From positions 21,514,001-21,578,000 of the forward strand of contig NC_079883.1 of the NCBI RefSeq assembly GCF_029227915.1: a DNA stretch of 64,000 nt. The letters run 5' to 3'. Within the stretch, counting starts at the first letter, position 1; the number at the start of each line of letters is the position of its first letter. Source of the DNA: Hydractinia symbiolongicarpus (Eukaryota > Cnidaria > Hydrozoa > Anthoathecata > Hydractiniidae). Below, one piece after another: positions 11,976-24,455 of this stretch. A program made the translations under genes and the position numbers. The notes under the pieces were generated by a model that saw only the letters and a program-made list of their open reading frames with translations, made no database searches and was not told where the DNA came from.

Positions 11976-12507
11976 GGTTAGCTTGTAGACTCTCCCTTGC
12001 CTCAACAACAGGCCACTATATTGCTTTAAAGCGCAGCACAGTTTTTCACAGTCCCCTGTTTTATGCTACCTTGCCCTTTCTCTTTATAACCCCCCTTTTA
12101 CATCACTTTTCCCCTTCTTTATACCATTCCACCTAAGTCAAAACATTCCCACTAGAAATGCTGCAAAAACTGCAGGGCTTTTCAGTGGAACTACAATATT
12201 TTGAAAAAACTTTAAAATTTTGCCAAATGAAACTCAATTAAAGGACCAAATCAACCTGAACCAATAAGCAGGCTGGGTATGGGATGGTATTATATATACA
12301 GATCCAGGGATTCATCATTCTGGGTTTGGTTACAATAAAATAATCTGATGTAACCCTAAAACAATGTTCCCCGTGCCTTATGTTTGTTAAGCTTAATGCC
12401 TTGGTTGATTACTTCAAGTACATGCTGACCAAAGTGGATCCCAATTCTATCTAGCCAATCTAGCCATAAAACATCTGATTTGGTATGGCTTAATTCGAGG
12501 AATTTTG
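11976..12507. other. Non-coding stretch between SINE-like elements
   Basis: No gene recognised. It contains pyrimidine-rich and AT-rich tracts only. Confidence 0.4.
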
Positions 12508-12860
12508 TGGCGCCTCACTTTAGTGGTTACAACTCTTGCACTTTGTGCAGGACACGAGGGTTCATTTCCCCCTTTGCGACGGTTCAACAAGGGCTAGTGA
12601 ATATTACCTAAGCCCGGATTAACCCAAGCCATATGAGTGAAATTGGGGAAATTGCACACTGTGTGATGGATGTTGTGGACCGTTGGATGTTGTCAGCAGT
12701 TGCCTAGTGGAGCACAAAGCCTAATTGGGTCTGGGTAGCTCAAAATGAGCATTAAATACTCTCTGACACCTCATCTAACCCATGGCCCCTCTTGGAAATA
12801 ATAGAGAGGGTATATCCCTTAATATTTGAGGCTAGCCATGTAAAATATGCACATCTATTT
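12508..12860 (+). mobile_element. tRNA-derived SINE, about 350 bp
   Basis: The head carries an A-box-like tagtggttacaac near 12522 and a B-box-like ggttcatttcc at 12559-12569. The body (taacccaagccatatgagtg, ggcacactgtgtg-like, agctcaaaatgagcattaaa) is shared along its whole length with the minus-strand copy at 18447-18778. Two near-full-length copies in opposite orientation within 6 kb, with an internal Pol III promoter and no ORF, define a SINE family. Identity of the parental tRNA was not determined. Confidence 0.75.
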
Positions 12861-14255
12861 CATGAATACTTTAGCTGTTCAAAAATAAGCTAAAACCTGA
12901 TCTCTGATTAGGAAGTGCACGTACTGGCAAGGGCAAAAACCTCACTATCCCTCCTGGTTCGGGGCATGCGATGCTTGGATCAGGGGATCCAATGCCTTGA
13001 TTATGGGATCCCTGGTTTGTAGGTTGAGCCTACACTTTTGTGATGTTACAGCTCTACTCCAAACTGAGCCTATCCGAGCTAGGAGTGGCCATTCACAAAT
13101 TGAAATTAGAAATCCTAAAAGTCAATTGAAATTATTTAAGGGGGTGAATGGCTAACAGGCCAATCCTAAATGTCTAACGTCTAGAATTATTTTTGTAAAA
13201 CACTAAGAAGGGGCCATGGACAATCTGTTTCGGACGTTTTTAGTTAGCTAGCTAGTACGTACAGCTCTCAAGAGGCTAGATAAATAATTAGCTAGCTAGG
13301 TTAACCTTTTAAAGTTAACTAAGCTCAGAGGAGTAACCCCTTAGTTCTGTACGAAATTACATCCTTTATTAATTGAAACAGTTATACTTACTATGGTAAA
13401 CGCAACACACATACAGCAGCTCTGCCATCTTTATTGAATATGCGTATCCACGTCACGTGGCCCAATCCGACGAATCAAATACCAACAGTACGTAATGTCA
13501 CAGATTGCCCGATAATACCCCTCTACATTTGGGTTGTTTTCCGTAACGGTACCATGTTCAAAATAGATATTTAACCGAATAAGGTTAAACCAAATTACAC
13601 ATTAAACACGGTCAATTTCCTAAGGCATCTTGCCTTGTTGATGAAGTCCTCTTTCGTGATAACAGCTCAGGGGACAAGGTTGTGTCTCAATACACGTTTT
13701 TTAAGAACTTACTTAATAAGAACGTCGAGGCTGAGATTTTGCAAAAGTTTAAAACATAAGAAGGTACTTAGCCTGATTTCCAACCTTTTTTTAACCTGAC
13801 CTTTTTGCAAGAATATAAATAGTATAAAATAATGGTATAAAATATCTCAAAAAAGGTGTATTCAAGTAACGTTGAAGGATTGTTGGCACACGACCCCTTG
13901 GTAATGTTTGAAATACGTGTAAATCAATTAAAACCCATGTAAAACGATTTGCACATAAAAAAATAAGGGTCTGTTACATTCAGTGATAACATCTGATACC
14001 TGAGAAAGACAAAAAACTTTTTTCTCAAGTGACTTTAGATTATATTCGAAATATACTACATTAAAAACACCATAAAAAAGATTCTGGTTGATGTAGGAGA
14101 AGCTACAGCAAAACCATAAAAAACAACAATAACGTGATTTTTTCTTAACACTAAGAACCGTACACGCGTAAAATCATAAAATAAATATTGTAGAATTCCC
14201 TTCTCTTAAAAAATACAATTTCATATATATTTACAAAGTTGTACATAATTCATAT
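12861..14255. other. Non-coding stretch
   Basis: No gene, RNA gene or clear mobile element was recognised. There is a patch of gctagcta repeats near 13240-13310. Confidence 0.4.
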
Positions 14256-14455
14256 AAGCATTTACAAGAATCAGTTTTTCTACCATGCCAATCATTCTCG
14301 TTGTCTAAGTTCTGAGGGTTAGGATGCACGTAAAATTGCATATTATTTACAAAAACATTGTCCACCAAAATCGAATAACAGGTGACTAAATTGTGTCAAA
14401 TTTTAAATTTATCTTCTTGGACAAAATCGTGCCAAGTGATCGACGCCTCCTAAAA

Positions 14456-14913
14456 TTAAAAAAGAGCATGGTCACACACATCACATATTATGCACTCCAA
14501 ACAGAAACCAAAATTTGATTTTTTCTTACCGCAATTGTAACAACGAATATTGTAGTTGTTGTTGTTGTTGTATCCAACATTTCCAAGGTGAAAATAATGA
14601 TGTTGATAATTATCAGTTCGTTCATGATGGTAATCTCTGTTGTGATTATAGTGAACCTGATTTATAAATGACGGTATTTGCTGATGTTGATAATGATGTC
14701 GTCCGACGTTGTTGTTGTTGTTCCGATAATCATGGTAAGGTCGGTGTCGGTTATTTAAAAATCGTGGTGAACGAGAACGAGAACGTCTTCGGTTAGATTC
14801 CCGGCGATTGCGAGAGTCTTGGTGATTATTACGACCAGTTCCCGCTTGTTGTGGTACGTCATTGTCGTTTTCCTCGCCAGGTCGATGAATCATGTTTTTA
14901 ATTCCGTCTGGAT
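14456..14913 (-). CDS. Arg/Ser- and Asn/His-rich small protein with C-terminal zinc knuckle
   Basis: An ORF from ATG at 14893 encodes about 145 residues. A splice acceptor (tttcag) at 14914-14916 places the start inside a longer last exon, so more N-terminal sequence could exist upstream, or the upstream exon may be untranslated. Near residues 31-45 there is an RRESNRRRSRSRSPR stretch like an SR tract, then Asn/His/Tyr-rich low complexity. The C-terminus has CYNCGKK then FCLECIICDVCDH, a probable zinc-binding cluster. This suggests RNA binding, but no family was recognised. It lies downstream of RNF8 on the same strand, about 1 kb away. Low complexity could inflate the ORF, but the cysteine cluster and acceptor argue for a real exon. 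Confidence 0.5.
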
Positions 14914-15979
14914 CTGAAAGAAAAGATGTTAGTCCAATTTACCTATTCATACTAAATGAAAGTAGCAGAAATAAAAATGATATTTGTAAAATGATACAAA
15001 AACAAATTTTAATATTTGAAAAAAAGAGAAAATGGAATGTCATATACGAATTTTACGTGTTTGGTACGCACAGGATCTTCGACGAGCTTCTGATACTGGA
15101 TTATCGAGACATGAAATTTATTTCATTCTCGGCCATGCGATGATGTTCTTGTTTTTTTTTGTTTTGCATTATTTTATATGAAGAAAAAGAAACATTAAAT
15201 TTTTAAAAATATAAATAAAATTGAGCATGTATTAAAATTCAGGTACATAATACAGGGGAGACTAATTCCAAAACATGCTAACAATCTATGTGATAAGTCC
15301 ACACGGTTAGGGGAAGGGCGCTTTAAAACCATATTTTAACTCTACGCCACTAAAAGCGCTAAGTTTGAAAATTACAAAAACAGCTATACAAACTTCCCAG
15401 GGCAATAATGATTTTGGTACACAACAAAAACCAGGAGTGATTTACAAAATTAGTAAAAAACAGAAAACTGGGGCGATATGAAATTAACAACAATTTTTTA
15501 ACAATCTTTTAAGAAACAACTTTTACTGAAAATAAAATATTTTGTATGGTTTGAAGTTTTTTTGTTCTTTATGCAATAAAACATTAATAAATATATATCT
15601 AATATACACAGCTTTAAAAAGTCATAATGAACAAGTTTAAAAAGAGCTCTGAATTTTAAGCTAACTCGTGTAGTGACAATTCTTTGAATTATCAATTACT
15701 AAATGTCACAAGCGTTGGCTTTTACGAAAGCCGTTTTAATTAATTTTTCTTTATATACACATGATTTTCTAGAATTAAAAATTATCATTCGTTGTATATA
15801 TGTGAACAATTTCACAGAATTTGTAATTATTGGTCTTCTTCAGTATCAGTTTAATAAGTGAAAAACTTTTTTAACTGGTAATATTGCCTCCATATAATCC
15901 CATGCAATACACATAAAATGACAAGAACAATGTAATGTAGTTAAAGAGGGTAGCAAATATAATTTTAAACTCCCCGATA
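14914..15979. other. Spacer between the zinc-knuckle gene and RNF8
   Basis: No exon was recognised. The part next to 15979 should be the RNF8 3' untranslated region. Upstream exons or the promoter of the zinc-knuckle gene may lie here. Confidence 0.4.
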
Positions 15980-17611
15980 TCAAGAAATGTAAATAACATT
16001 TTGGGGATTTATCCCTGAGACAGAAACTCTTGCTCTAGAACTACCGGAGGGTACTTTACCTTCGGTAGCATCATCCCTCCGTTTCTGTTCAGAGCGTTCC
16101 CTTAATAATACTTTTCTCCTTTGTTTTGTTTCATCATCCATCGAGTCAATCATCTTTTCAACTGCGCTATCTAAAACTACAGAACGGACCGCCTTGTCTT
16201 TGATGCGGCGTCTACAAACAGGACAAGTTTTTTTCTTCCTCATCCACAATCTCAAACAAACTTCACAAAATGTGTGTGCACATGGCAAAGTTGTGGCTTC
16301 GATAAATAGCTCTTGACATATTATGCATGTAAACTCATCTTCCATAGTTTGAATAACAGTCTGCTTAGCATCTAATTCAACTTTTTTTGTAACTTCCTGC
16401 TGCTTTTTTAACTGATTTTCCTTTTCTTGGATTTCTTTTTTTAATTCCTGAAGACAACTTTCAAGTTGCTTTTGATTTTCCTCAACAGATTTGTATTTTT
16501 CAATTAAACCTTCCTTAGCTTGCAATTCGGCAATCAAAACATATTTTTCATGCTCCTTTGACAGCATTGCCTGCTCTAACATCGATTTTTGTTGCTCTAA
16601 CTCTTGCTGGTATGCCTTATCTTTTTCACTAAGTTTTTTTGATAATTCTTCCTGCAAATTTTTTTCTACAAAATCTTTTTCACTTTGCAGGTTATTTATC
16701 TGTTCATCATATTCAGATCGTAAGAAATTCTCCTTCTCTGTAAGCTGTTTTTGCAACAAGCCCTTTAGATATTCCTCAGCATCACTGCGGTCTCTTTCAA
16801 GCTCACATTTTTGTTGTTCAAGTTTTGCAATTAACCCTTTTTCTTTTTCTTGCAACTTATTTAACAATTCGTTTTGATGATATTCTTTTTGCTGGAGTTC
16901 TTGTGTTAACTTTTTAATTTTTTCTTCCTGCTCCTTTATGTGAACTGAATTTGACTCAATTATCATTATGCCTGGAATATCTGCTGCTTTTTGTCGCTTA
17001 GATGGAGAGCCTTGTCTTTCTTCCTGAATTTCATAATTATCATGTCTTTTTAAATGGTTGGAACAAACAGCCTCTACGACATACTCAAATTCTGGAGGTG
17101 CACTATCAACACCACAACCAAATGCTATTTTGTCACCATGCTTGATGCTGTGTTGAACTCCAGGTCGAATTCTTTTATTATTGATGTAAACCCCATTCAT
17201 GCTCTAAAACGTATAGAAATGATGAAAACGTAAGGGGATATAGAGGAATAAAATGATTTTTTTTTTAAAAGGGGCGGATAACAAATAACTTTAGTCACAC
17301 TTCAGGCCTTTTCTCTATTTTATCTTAATTTGATAGCATATTGCACAATATTGTGGAAGTAAAAGCCTTACCTGGTGGTCAGAAATTTTTATATTTCCAC
17401 CTTCAACAAAAATTGTTGCATGCTTTCTAGAGATCATTAAAGGTGTATTTTTAGATAATAGTCGTTCTTGGACATCACTGGAAACAATTCTACCAAACGT
17501 TGTCTCTTTTTTTTTAGAAAGGTATATGTTGTTGGCACAGATGGGATCTTCTTTTCTTGTAACCGGAATAATTTTTCTCAAGCGGTACGTTACATCGTTA
17601 ATATCTTCCAT
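15980..17611 (-). CDS. rnf8: E3 ubiquitin ligase RNF8 (FHA, coiled coil, RING)
   Basis: Two coding exons, 17611-17372 and 17203-15980, join in phase to give 487 residues, very close to human RNF8 (about 485). The FHA domain spans the junction: TFGR near 38-41, SRKH at 61-64 and the NGVYIN strand near 83-88. A long Glu/Lys/Gln-rich coiled coil covers roughly 165-365. A C3HC4 RING follows, with C373, C376, C388, H390, C393, C396, C407 and C410. RNF8 reads phosphothreonine (on MDC1 in mammals) at DNA breaks through FHA and ubiquitinates chromatin with UBC13. An alternative in-frame ATG at 17632 adds seven residues; I chose 17611 without strong evidence. All zinc ligands and the FHA phosphopeptide motif are intact. 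Confidence 0.92.
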
Positions 17612-17632
17612 ATTGTGAAGGCATTCCAACAT

Positions 17633-18446
17633 TAGAAAGAGAAAAATATAAATTGTAAACGAAGCTTTTTTCCCAAGTTTTATAGTGCATACAAAAATCA
17701 TAAAAGGTTCGTTCACGCAGGTTTGAAAATGTTTTGATGTGAACTAATTTTTGATTGCAAAAAGCTCCCGTTTGTTTATAACAGAAGGGGGACTGGAACT
17801 AATTCATTACAACCAGGGGGCTGAAACTACCAATTTATTTATCCTACGCATAATTTTCCCCACGAAGTAATAATAAAATGGATACAAGCTTTTTTATTTG
17901 TTGCTATCTATCAACGTGAAGAAAACGAACTGTTATATAAATTAATCTGTAATCATACTAAGGGAAATATTTTAGAAACAACGCCCTGTATTATATAAGT
18001 ACTATGTTCTCCCCCGGAGGTATTTAATAACGACGATATACTTATTTGACACTGTTCTTTGCAAGCAACTCTACCGCAACAAAAAAGAAAAAATTCTTTG
18101 TGCGTGTCTTTTTAGATGAAAAAGGACTTTTTTATTGTATTCCTTTAATGTAATAAGATTTCTACATGTTTTTAATAGCAATTTTATTTATGCCTCATAA
18201 TTTCCCTTATCGCAAAAGCCGCTCAACTTGAATGCTCATCTCGCAAATTTGAGAGATGTCCAAACATCATCATTTTATAAATCAGTAAAATTTAAAGCAA
18301 CGTCTCAGCTGCATGTACAGGATGGATAAATAGGTAAGTAGACGTACTGGTTAATATTAATCACCTAACTTTATTTAATGCTTGGTCTCAAAATTTCTAT
18401 TTCTGTTGGACGCACTGGGTATGAAGAAGGGCATTGGTAGATGATG
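17633..18446. other. RNF8 upstream region
   Basis: This should hold the RNF8 promoter and 5' leader. No ORF or clear element was recognised. It ends at the SINE. Confidence 0.35.
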
Positions 18447-18778
18447 TGCATATTTTACATGGGTAGCCTCACAAATATCGAGGGATAAACCCTGTATATG
18501 AGGGGCCATGGCTTAGATGGCCTTAGAGTATTTAATGCTCATTTTGAGCTACGCAGATCCAATTAGGGCCCGTGCTCTACTAGACAACTCCCAGCAGCAT
18601 CTAACGGCCTACACAGTGTGCCATCTCCCCAATTTCCCTCACATGGCTTGGGTTTACCCGGGGCTATGGTGACTTTCACTCGCCATGTTGAATCGCCGTC
18701 AAGCGGAATCGAACTCCGGTCTTCCACACAGAGTACGAGAGCTATAACCATTAATCTACGGCGCCGCAATAGCGGTAC
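18447..18778 (-). mobile_element. tRNA-derived SINE, second copy
   Basis: This is the reverse-complement partner of the SINE at 12508-12860. On the minus strand it has an A-box-like tagattaatggttatagctc (about 18736-18755) and a B box gagttcgattcc (18705-18716), closer to consensus than in the other copy. The tail again contains agctcaaaatgagcattaaa and aaaatatgcacatc. Short ORFs on both strands over this interval are products of the repeat. Confidence 0.78.
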
Positions 18779-19463
18779 ACAACAATCTAAACTACATGCA
18801 GCTCAACCTCGTACCAACGCCTGTTGTCTGTTTTCTATAACCTGTATCTCCGTCCTGATGTCAAGATGCCCTGGGGAAGAGGCTGCTTGCAGCTGTATTT
18901 ACTCTTTGCCTCTTTTACTCGACAATACCTATCAAACACTTAGGTGGTTGAATCATAGAGACATCTCTATGGTTCAATGGATGCTTGAGCTAATGTATGC
19001 CTTAGCATGTACTTAGACGGAAGAAGGAAGTTGCTGTTACATTTTGGTATGAGTCGTTTTGCAGAAATCACTCTGAAACCATACTCGCCAGCAGAATTCT
19101 CTGTAACCTACTTCAATGTTCATCACAAAGAACTTTAGGAACGTGAATGCTCTGAAGCCTACCTCCTAGCAGAGAACCAGAAAGAGGAAATTAGCACGGT
19201 TAATTAAAATGCGTCATGTAAATATTGGATTAAAAACACTACGACAGTCCGCCTTTTCAGCATCGTTTCATCATTGTCATTTACAGCTTTTATTTTTATT
19301 AATACATTTTACGTTTGCTTGTAAAGATAATCCAATTTGACGAGAGTATCATGAAAATACCATGACAACGAGACGTCTAGTAGGATGACAGATGCGAGCA
19401 AGTTATGACACAGCTGAAATCAGGATCAGTCAGTTTCATACATAATAAATTTAGTTTCAACGT
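18779..19463. other. Non-coding stretch
   Basis: No gene recognised. A small hairpin (ttgaatcatagaga / tctctatggttcaa) occurs near 18949-18976. Confidence 0.35.
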
Positions 19464-19469
19464 TTTATT
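19464..19469 (-). promoter_or_regulatory. Poly(A) signal of the SLC36 gene
   Basis: AATAAA on the minus strand, about 110 bases downstream of the stop codon of the transporter gene. Confidence 0.45.
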
Positions 19470-19580
19470 ACACACACGCCCAGAAAATAAATATAATATG
19501 CCTTAATGCGTATACAATAATTAAAACATTTTTACTACATATTTTTGGTATTTTTAAATATATAATCTCATATTACGATT

Positions 19581-22500
19581 TTAAGACTGCACGAGCAGTT
19601 TTGTGGAGCTTGGTTCATGAATAAAACGATGCATGATGGAATATATCGTAGCTAACGTTCCCGTGATGAAGGCGAAAATTCCAATCAGCGTGATAAATAT
19701 GTTTAAAGCAAACTGTAGTCTGGACAAGCCTTGTCGCCAGTAACATAACGTATGGAAAATAGGCGGAAGAATGAGCCCCACTGCTACGCCACTTATAGAG
19801 CCAACGAGAGCCATAAAATTATCCAGTTGTGGTATACAGATAGCCAGAATACCTGTTGATAGAAATTAAAATATAAGTCAGAACAGTAAAAAGTGAAAGC
19901 TCACTAAAAAAGGTCTGGAAAAAAAGTTTATTTCATTACAAAGCAGAACTGAAAGTTTTCTTCTGGATAATAATGGCGAAAATTTCATCATAATTTTTTT
20001 CTTGCCTGCTGCGCATATGGTTTTGGAATGACAAAAAAGAGCAAGTCTAATGGAGTTGAAATTCGCCGTGCAGTTTTGAAGCAAGGTTAATTTCGCTTCT
20101 TTAAACAAGTTTTTTTAAACAAATTCACAGATATACTGCAAACTGTCAACTAGATCCTACAATAAAACCCAAAATTTCTAAAGCAATATAATAAAATTCC
20201 TCTTGTTGCCAAAAGGGTCGAGAAAAAACCGTTCGCCAAAAACATTCTCGCTGAAAATTTCAGATTTTAATTAAATTTAGAGAGGATAGTTTAGTTTAGA
20301 TCAGAGATATTTCAGGGGTCATATCTATATGAAAAAAAAAATAACCGTGGATCTGATAGTATCTTCAATACAATTAATTAACTTCTTTTCTAAAGCATAA
20401 GCGCTTCTTTCATGTGGCAATTTTATTTTGCAGATTCCTCTTGTAGCATTTAGATAAAATATAATTTTTAACAGTAAAAATTAATTCCCAAGATGCTGGA
20501 ATGCAATTAATGCACGATAAATCGATTATCAGTGATGTGCAACTTTTAAATACCGCCCACTGTTGTTGTGTGTTTACAGTATTACTAGGGATTTTTGCTG
20601 TATTTTAAAAGTCCTAACTACAATAAGGAGGCTTGGTCAAGCCATGGAGGAAACCAACCTCGTCACCAGGACCTCTTTTCGCTTTTTTGATATCATGGAT
20701 GGCGCGAAGAAAAAAAGCGAAAAGAGGTCCTGGGGACGAGGTTGGGAGGAAACCAAATTTATTAAAAACATACTAAAAGCAGAAAAGGCGAGAGTGTTGA
20801 TGGTGAAAAAAGGGTTTTTGCTTGTATGTGAATGTTTCATGTTCATAGGCAACTTCGTCCCCAGAATTTGTTAGGCTTTTTAAATTTGAACGTACAAGTA
20901 TCGAAAAACTTAACAAATCCTGGGGACGAGGTTGGTTGATAGGAGGGTGTAGATAGGGCGCATCAAGGAATAAGCACCACGTGATTCTGCAATACAGAGT
21001 AGACTTACAGGTTGAAACGACGAGGAATGATCTCAATAGCAATTCATACGTGTGTTTTTCGCTCTCTGTTTGTTTATGAGTTTGTATGTAACATTTAATA
21101 ATTTCAACTGAAACCAGCAGTTGTAAGGGATACGTGAAATAAACCATCACTGCAAAGAAGATCTGTAACGTTTGGTACAACCTATGAAGAAATTATGAAT
21201 AAAGGATACAGTAGACTCTCTCCATATCTCTAGAACTCAAATTTCTCCTTAACTCGTAAGGAGAGATTTGATGGAGAGACATGTTGGAAATTTTAAAAAA
21301 CTCTCATAAATAACTCTCATAATAATACTTGAACCTCCATAACTCGAACAACCACTTAACTCGAACAATTATTTTTGTCCCATATTTCTCTCTATAACTC
21401 GAAACAAGTACCTAGGGTTTTTAACAATCCGAATACCAGTTGGACAATTTAACTGATCGTTGTGGAGATAGTTTACTGTATTTAAACGCTACGGAAAAAA
21501 TTAGAAGTTAAATTGGTTTAGCTTTCTGATAGGTTCTTATTCAGTTGATATGCATACAATACTCTAGCATCCTTTATCACCATATTATTTTTATAAAACA
21601 ATAAGTAATCTTTCTGGCAAATTGTAGCAACATGCTCACACTTACGCAGTTTGTGGAAGATTCAACGTTATGCTACCAAGCGTATCTTCACCAAAAGTCA
21701 AATAACCAAGTACGCCCATGGACACATAGAGAATCAGAACAATAGAAGCAGCGACTTTCAAAACAAAATCGAACGATTCCCGTTTCTTTAATTTATTTTC
21801 CGTTGGTAGAACCTAAATTTTTTTTGTATAAAAAGATGAGTCATCTGTTCACTTTAAAACGACATTCATACTGTAAAATAAAATAATTTTTTAAATTGTA
21901 AAAATTTTACCACGGCAATTCCTTCAAATGCGTACACAACTTGCCCAAAAGAAACACAAGCGTTCAAGTATCCGTTGGTCGTCGGAAATAATTTCGGATC
22001 TTCCAAATTCGTCACCAGGTAGTGATAGATTACACCCAGACCGATCAAAACAATAACATTTCCAATGGTTGTGAGGTATGCTAACCGACTGATATTTGTT
22101 ATTAAGGATGGTATCACAAGGAACGGAAACAATACCACCATCCATATTCGAACATCCAACATGCCTGCTACAACTTGAATGTTGTGCGCGATAAAAACAA
22201 CGTAAACACAACAAAATCCAAGTTGTAAAGAACACAGCAAAAAATCGGTCATATATCTAAAAAAGTATAAGTATTATTGACAACACAGAGTTATAAACAT
22301 CAGGCTGTTAGAGTGAATAAAAGGACACGTACTTCCCAAAAGTTCCAGCTTTCGTTCCATAAACGCTTAATAGGTGTTCTGATATCCCAGAATAGCTGAT
22401 TATGTTAATTCCCAAACTAAAGAAATGTAGGTTACAGTGGTTAACAAGCATTCACCGCACAAATGATGATAATCCTAATATTTTGTTGTTTTTAGTTACA

Positions 22501-24455
22501 GCTGTTCGTATGTCGCCATGTTAAAAAGACTGACGTTAAGACTCGTTTTCATTTGACTGCATTATCTGCTATAGCGAAAAAAAAGTCAAATGGAACGGAG
22601 CGTTAGATATGTATAAATAATTAAGGACAGTCGTATCGTTCTAGATCTTAGCGTTTGACCGCAAAAGTTGTCTCAGAACAGAGGTAGAAGCTATTATTTG
22701 AAGAGAAGCATTAATACACGTGAGAGAAGTAACAAAAGTTCAAATTGTTATCAAAGGAAAGTAAACACTTTTAGGTTCTTCCTACCTTTGCCTGAGATGT
22801 TTAGCAGTGTCGACCAAGAGCTTTATATTGTACATGCAAACCAGACCGAGTAAAACAAGGACTGTTGGACCAAGCTATGCAAAAAATGATTAACATGTAA
22901 AGTTGTGACAACATTACTATTTTCTGAAGTACGTGTGAGGCAAAAGATACGCGATACACCAATTCGTCATAACGGTTACCATTTTTTATCTGGAGAGCTG
23001 GGTCGAGTTTAGGGTAAACAAAACGAAGCGAAGTTCGTTGTGACAAAATCAAATCCAAGTTTTAATGGTTGATATGGAATACTGCAGGTTGGCTCTCTGT
23101 CCACAAAAGTGCTCAATTAAATCCTTCACTTGGATGTGGAAGCCATAAAGTTTCTTGCCTTTTTCACATTTATTTCACATTTCATTCACATTTCTCTCTT
23201 TATGCATTTCAAACAATTATAGCTAGGTAAAGATCTTACCTTTAGGTTGGCTCTTATGCTCTGTGCAAATACTTTTTTTCCACTTATGCAATTCCCTTGT
23301 TTTATTTGTATACCCAACAACATATACAATGAGCAAAGTCCATAACTAAGACCACAAAAGCCAAATACCACGAAAAACTTTTAAAATACACTCAATCATA
23401 GTGCTGTATTTTTCCTGTGTGCGCAGAAATGGAGGTAACCTTTCCGCTTAGTTTGTTTACATTTTTCCTCCATTTCTGAGCGCACATCGGTCCTAATCAC
23501 TTAGATGCGTGCGCAAGTAAATATCGGGACTGTGATTCCATGTTTTACTCACAAAACCAGATTACTTGACCGACTGACTGCCAGCTAACTAGCAGTCTCC
23601 TGTATTTACGCCGTGCGCGTTATGTCGAATTGGTGTATTGCAAGTACAAAAATTTAAACGTTACGTTATAAGAAGGTCGCAAACTTACCACAATGCCTCC
23701 GTGCATAACTGCAGATGGTAGACCTAAAATACCAGTTCCGACGAAAGCTTTGAAAATATGAGTCAACACCTGCCACTCCCTGCAATAAAATGCAGATGTT
23801 TAACCTGTTGTATGCAATAAACAAAATCTTCAGGCAGCGGGTAATTTGATATTTACGCGTTTACATGGTAACATAAAACAAACACAAATCTGAAATGGTC
23901 CCCATATTGCCTCCACCACAAGGAGTGTAGTTTGATACGTAAAAGATTTGTATGTTGTCGATGCACTTAAACTTTAAATATAACAAAAACATAAAAAAGG
24001 ACCAGCGCTAGTTCTACATAGACTTGCTCAAATGTAAACTTTTAAAACGCAGTGCCAAAGATAGGGCAACATTAAAAAAACGGCACTTACTTTGGACTAG
24101 CCGACCGGTGTTTTACACTTAGAGTCAGCGCGCAAGAGCCGGAGTACACACTGTACTTGAAAAAAACAGCCACAACCTATTTTGGACCAGCGCAAACGAA
24201 CCGGTCCATTTGTAATCGACGTAAAAGAACTGGACTCCTTTAAAAATCGGCGTCTAAGAGACGGCTTCCAGTTTAGACCTGCAAAAAGGAAAATAATATA
24301 CTTTTTAAGTGATCTTACTCGAGTGCTCCTTCGTCAACTTTACGAAGTGATTCATCCAGCAGGCGATCAAATTCATCTTCAGAATGAGCTAATGTATCAT
24401 CTGCACTAGCCGCTTTATCATTCCCCTGCACAGCAACTGTTTTAGTACCCTCCAT
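19581..24455 (-). CDS. Proton-coupled amino acid transporter, SLC36 (PAT) family
   Basis: Eight exons (24455-24319, 23779-23689, 22874-22786, 22416-22333, 22256-21911, 21812-21646, 21181-21009, 19852-19581) join in phase to give 452 residues; human SLC36A1 is about 476. A hydrophilic acidic N-terminus of about 45 residues precedes the first membrane segment, FVGTGILGLPSAVMHGG, which is the SLC36/AAAP signature glycine-rich helix. Several hydrophobic helices follow, including VYVVFIAHNIQVV, FGQVVYAFEGIAVV and GSISGVAVGLILPP. The family moves small neutral amino acids with protons across plasma or lysosomal membranes and feeds mTORC1 signalling. The paralogue cannot be assigned. The ATG at 24455 is the first in frame after an upstream TAG. 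An acceptor near 24510 suggests a 5' untranslated exon. Introns carry foldback and Tigger-like MITEs. Confidence 0.93.
20654..20747. mobile_element. Short foldback element with CCAACCTCGTC ends
   Basis: The arm 20654-20688 (accaacctcgtcaccaggac, then ctcttttcgctttttt) is followed by its inverted copy at about 20709-20747 (aaaaaagcgaaaagaggtcc, tggggacgaggttggg). The spacer is about 20 bases (gatatcatggatggcgcgaag). This is the most complete of eight copies in the window; it lies in the last SLC36 intron. Confidence 0.75.
20850..20935. mobile_element. Short foldback element, second copy
   Basis: Arms caacttcgtccccagaattt..gttaggctttt and aacttaacaaatcc..tggggacgaggttgg form a hairpin. It shares the outer 16 bases with the copy 100 bases upstream but has a different inner arm, so subfamilies exist. 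Confidence 0.7.
21209..21478. mobile_element. Tigger/pogo-like MITE
   Basis: It starts CAGTAGACTCTCTCCATATC and ends with gtggagatagtttactg, the inverse with a few mismatches. It is flanked on both sides by TA, the Tc1/mariner-type target. Internal copies of 'aactcgaac' are typical of Tigger-like non-autonomous elements. It lies in SLC36 intron 6, just upstream of exon 7's acceptor. Confidence 0.65.

Noticed and set aside
11903-12136. Plus-strand ORF of 77 codons
   Set aside because: It begins inside the tRNA-like head of a SINE on the other strand.
16491-16877. Plus-strand cysteine/serine-rich ORF
   Set aside because: Antisense shadow of the RNF8 coiled coil.
18563-19016. ORFs on both strands
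   Set aside because: They overlap the SINE at 18447-18778 and follow its repeat sequence.
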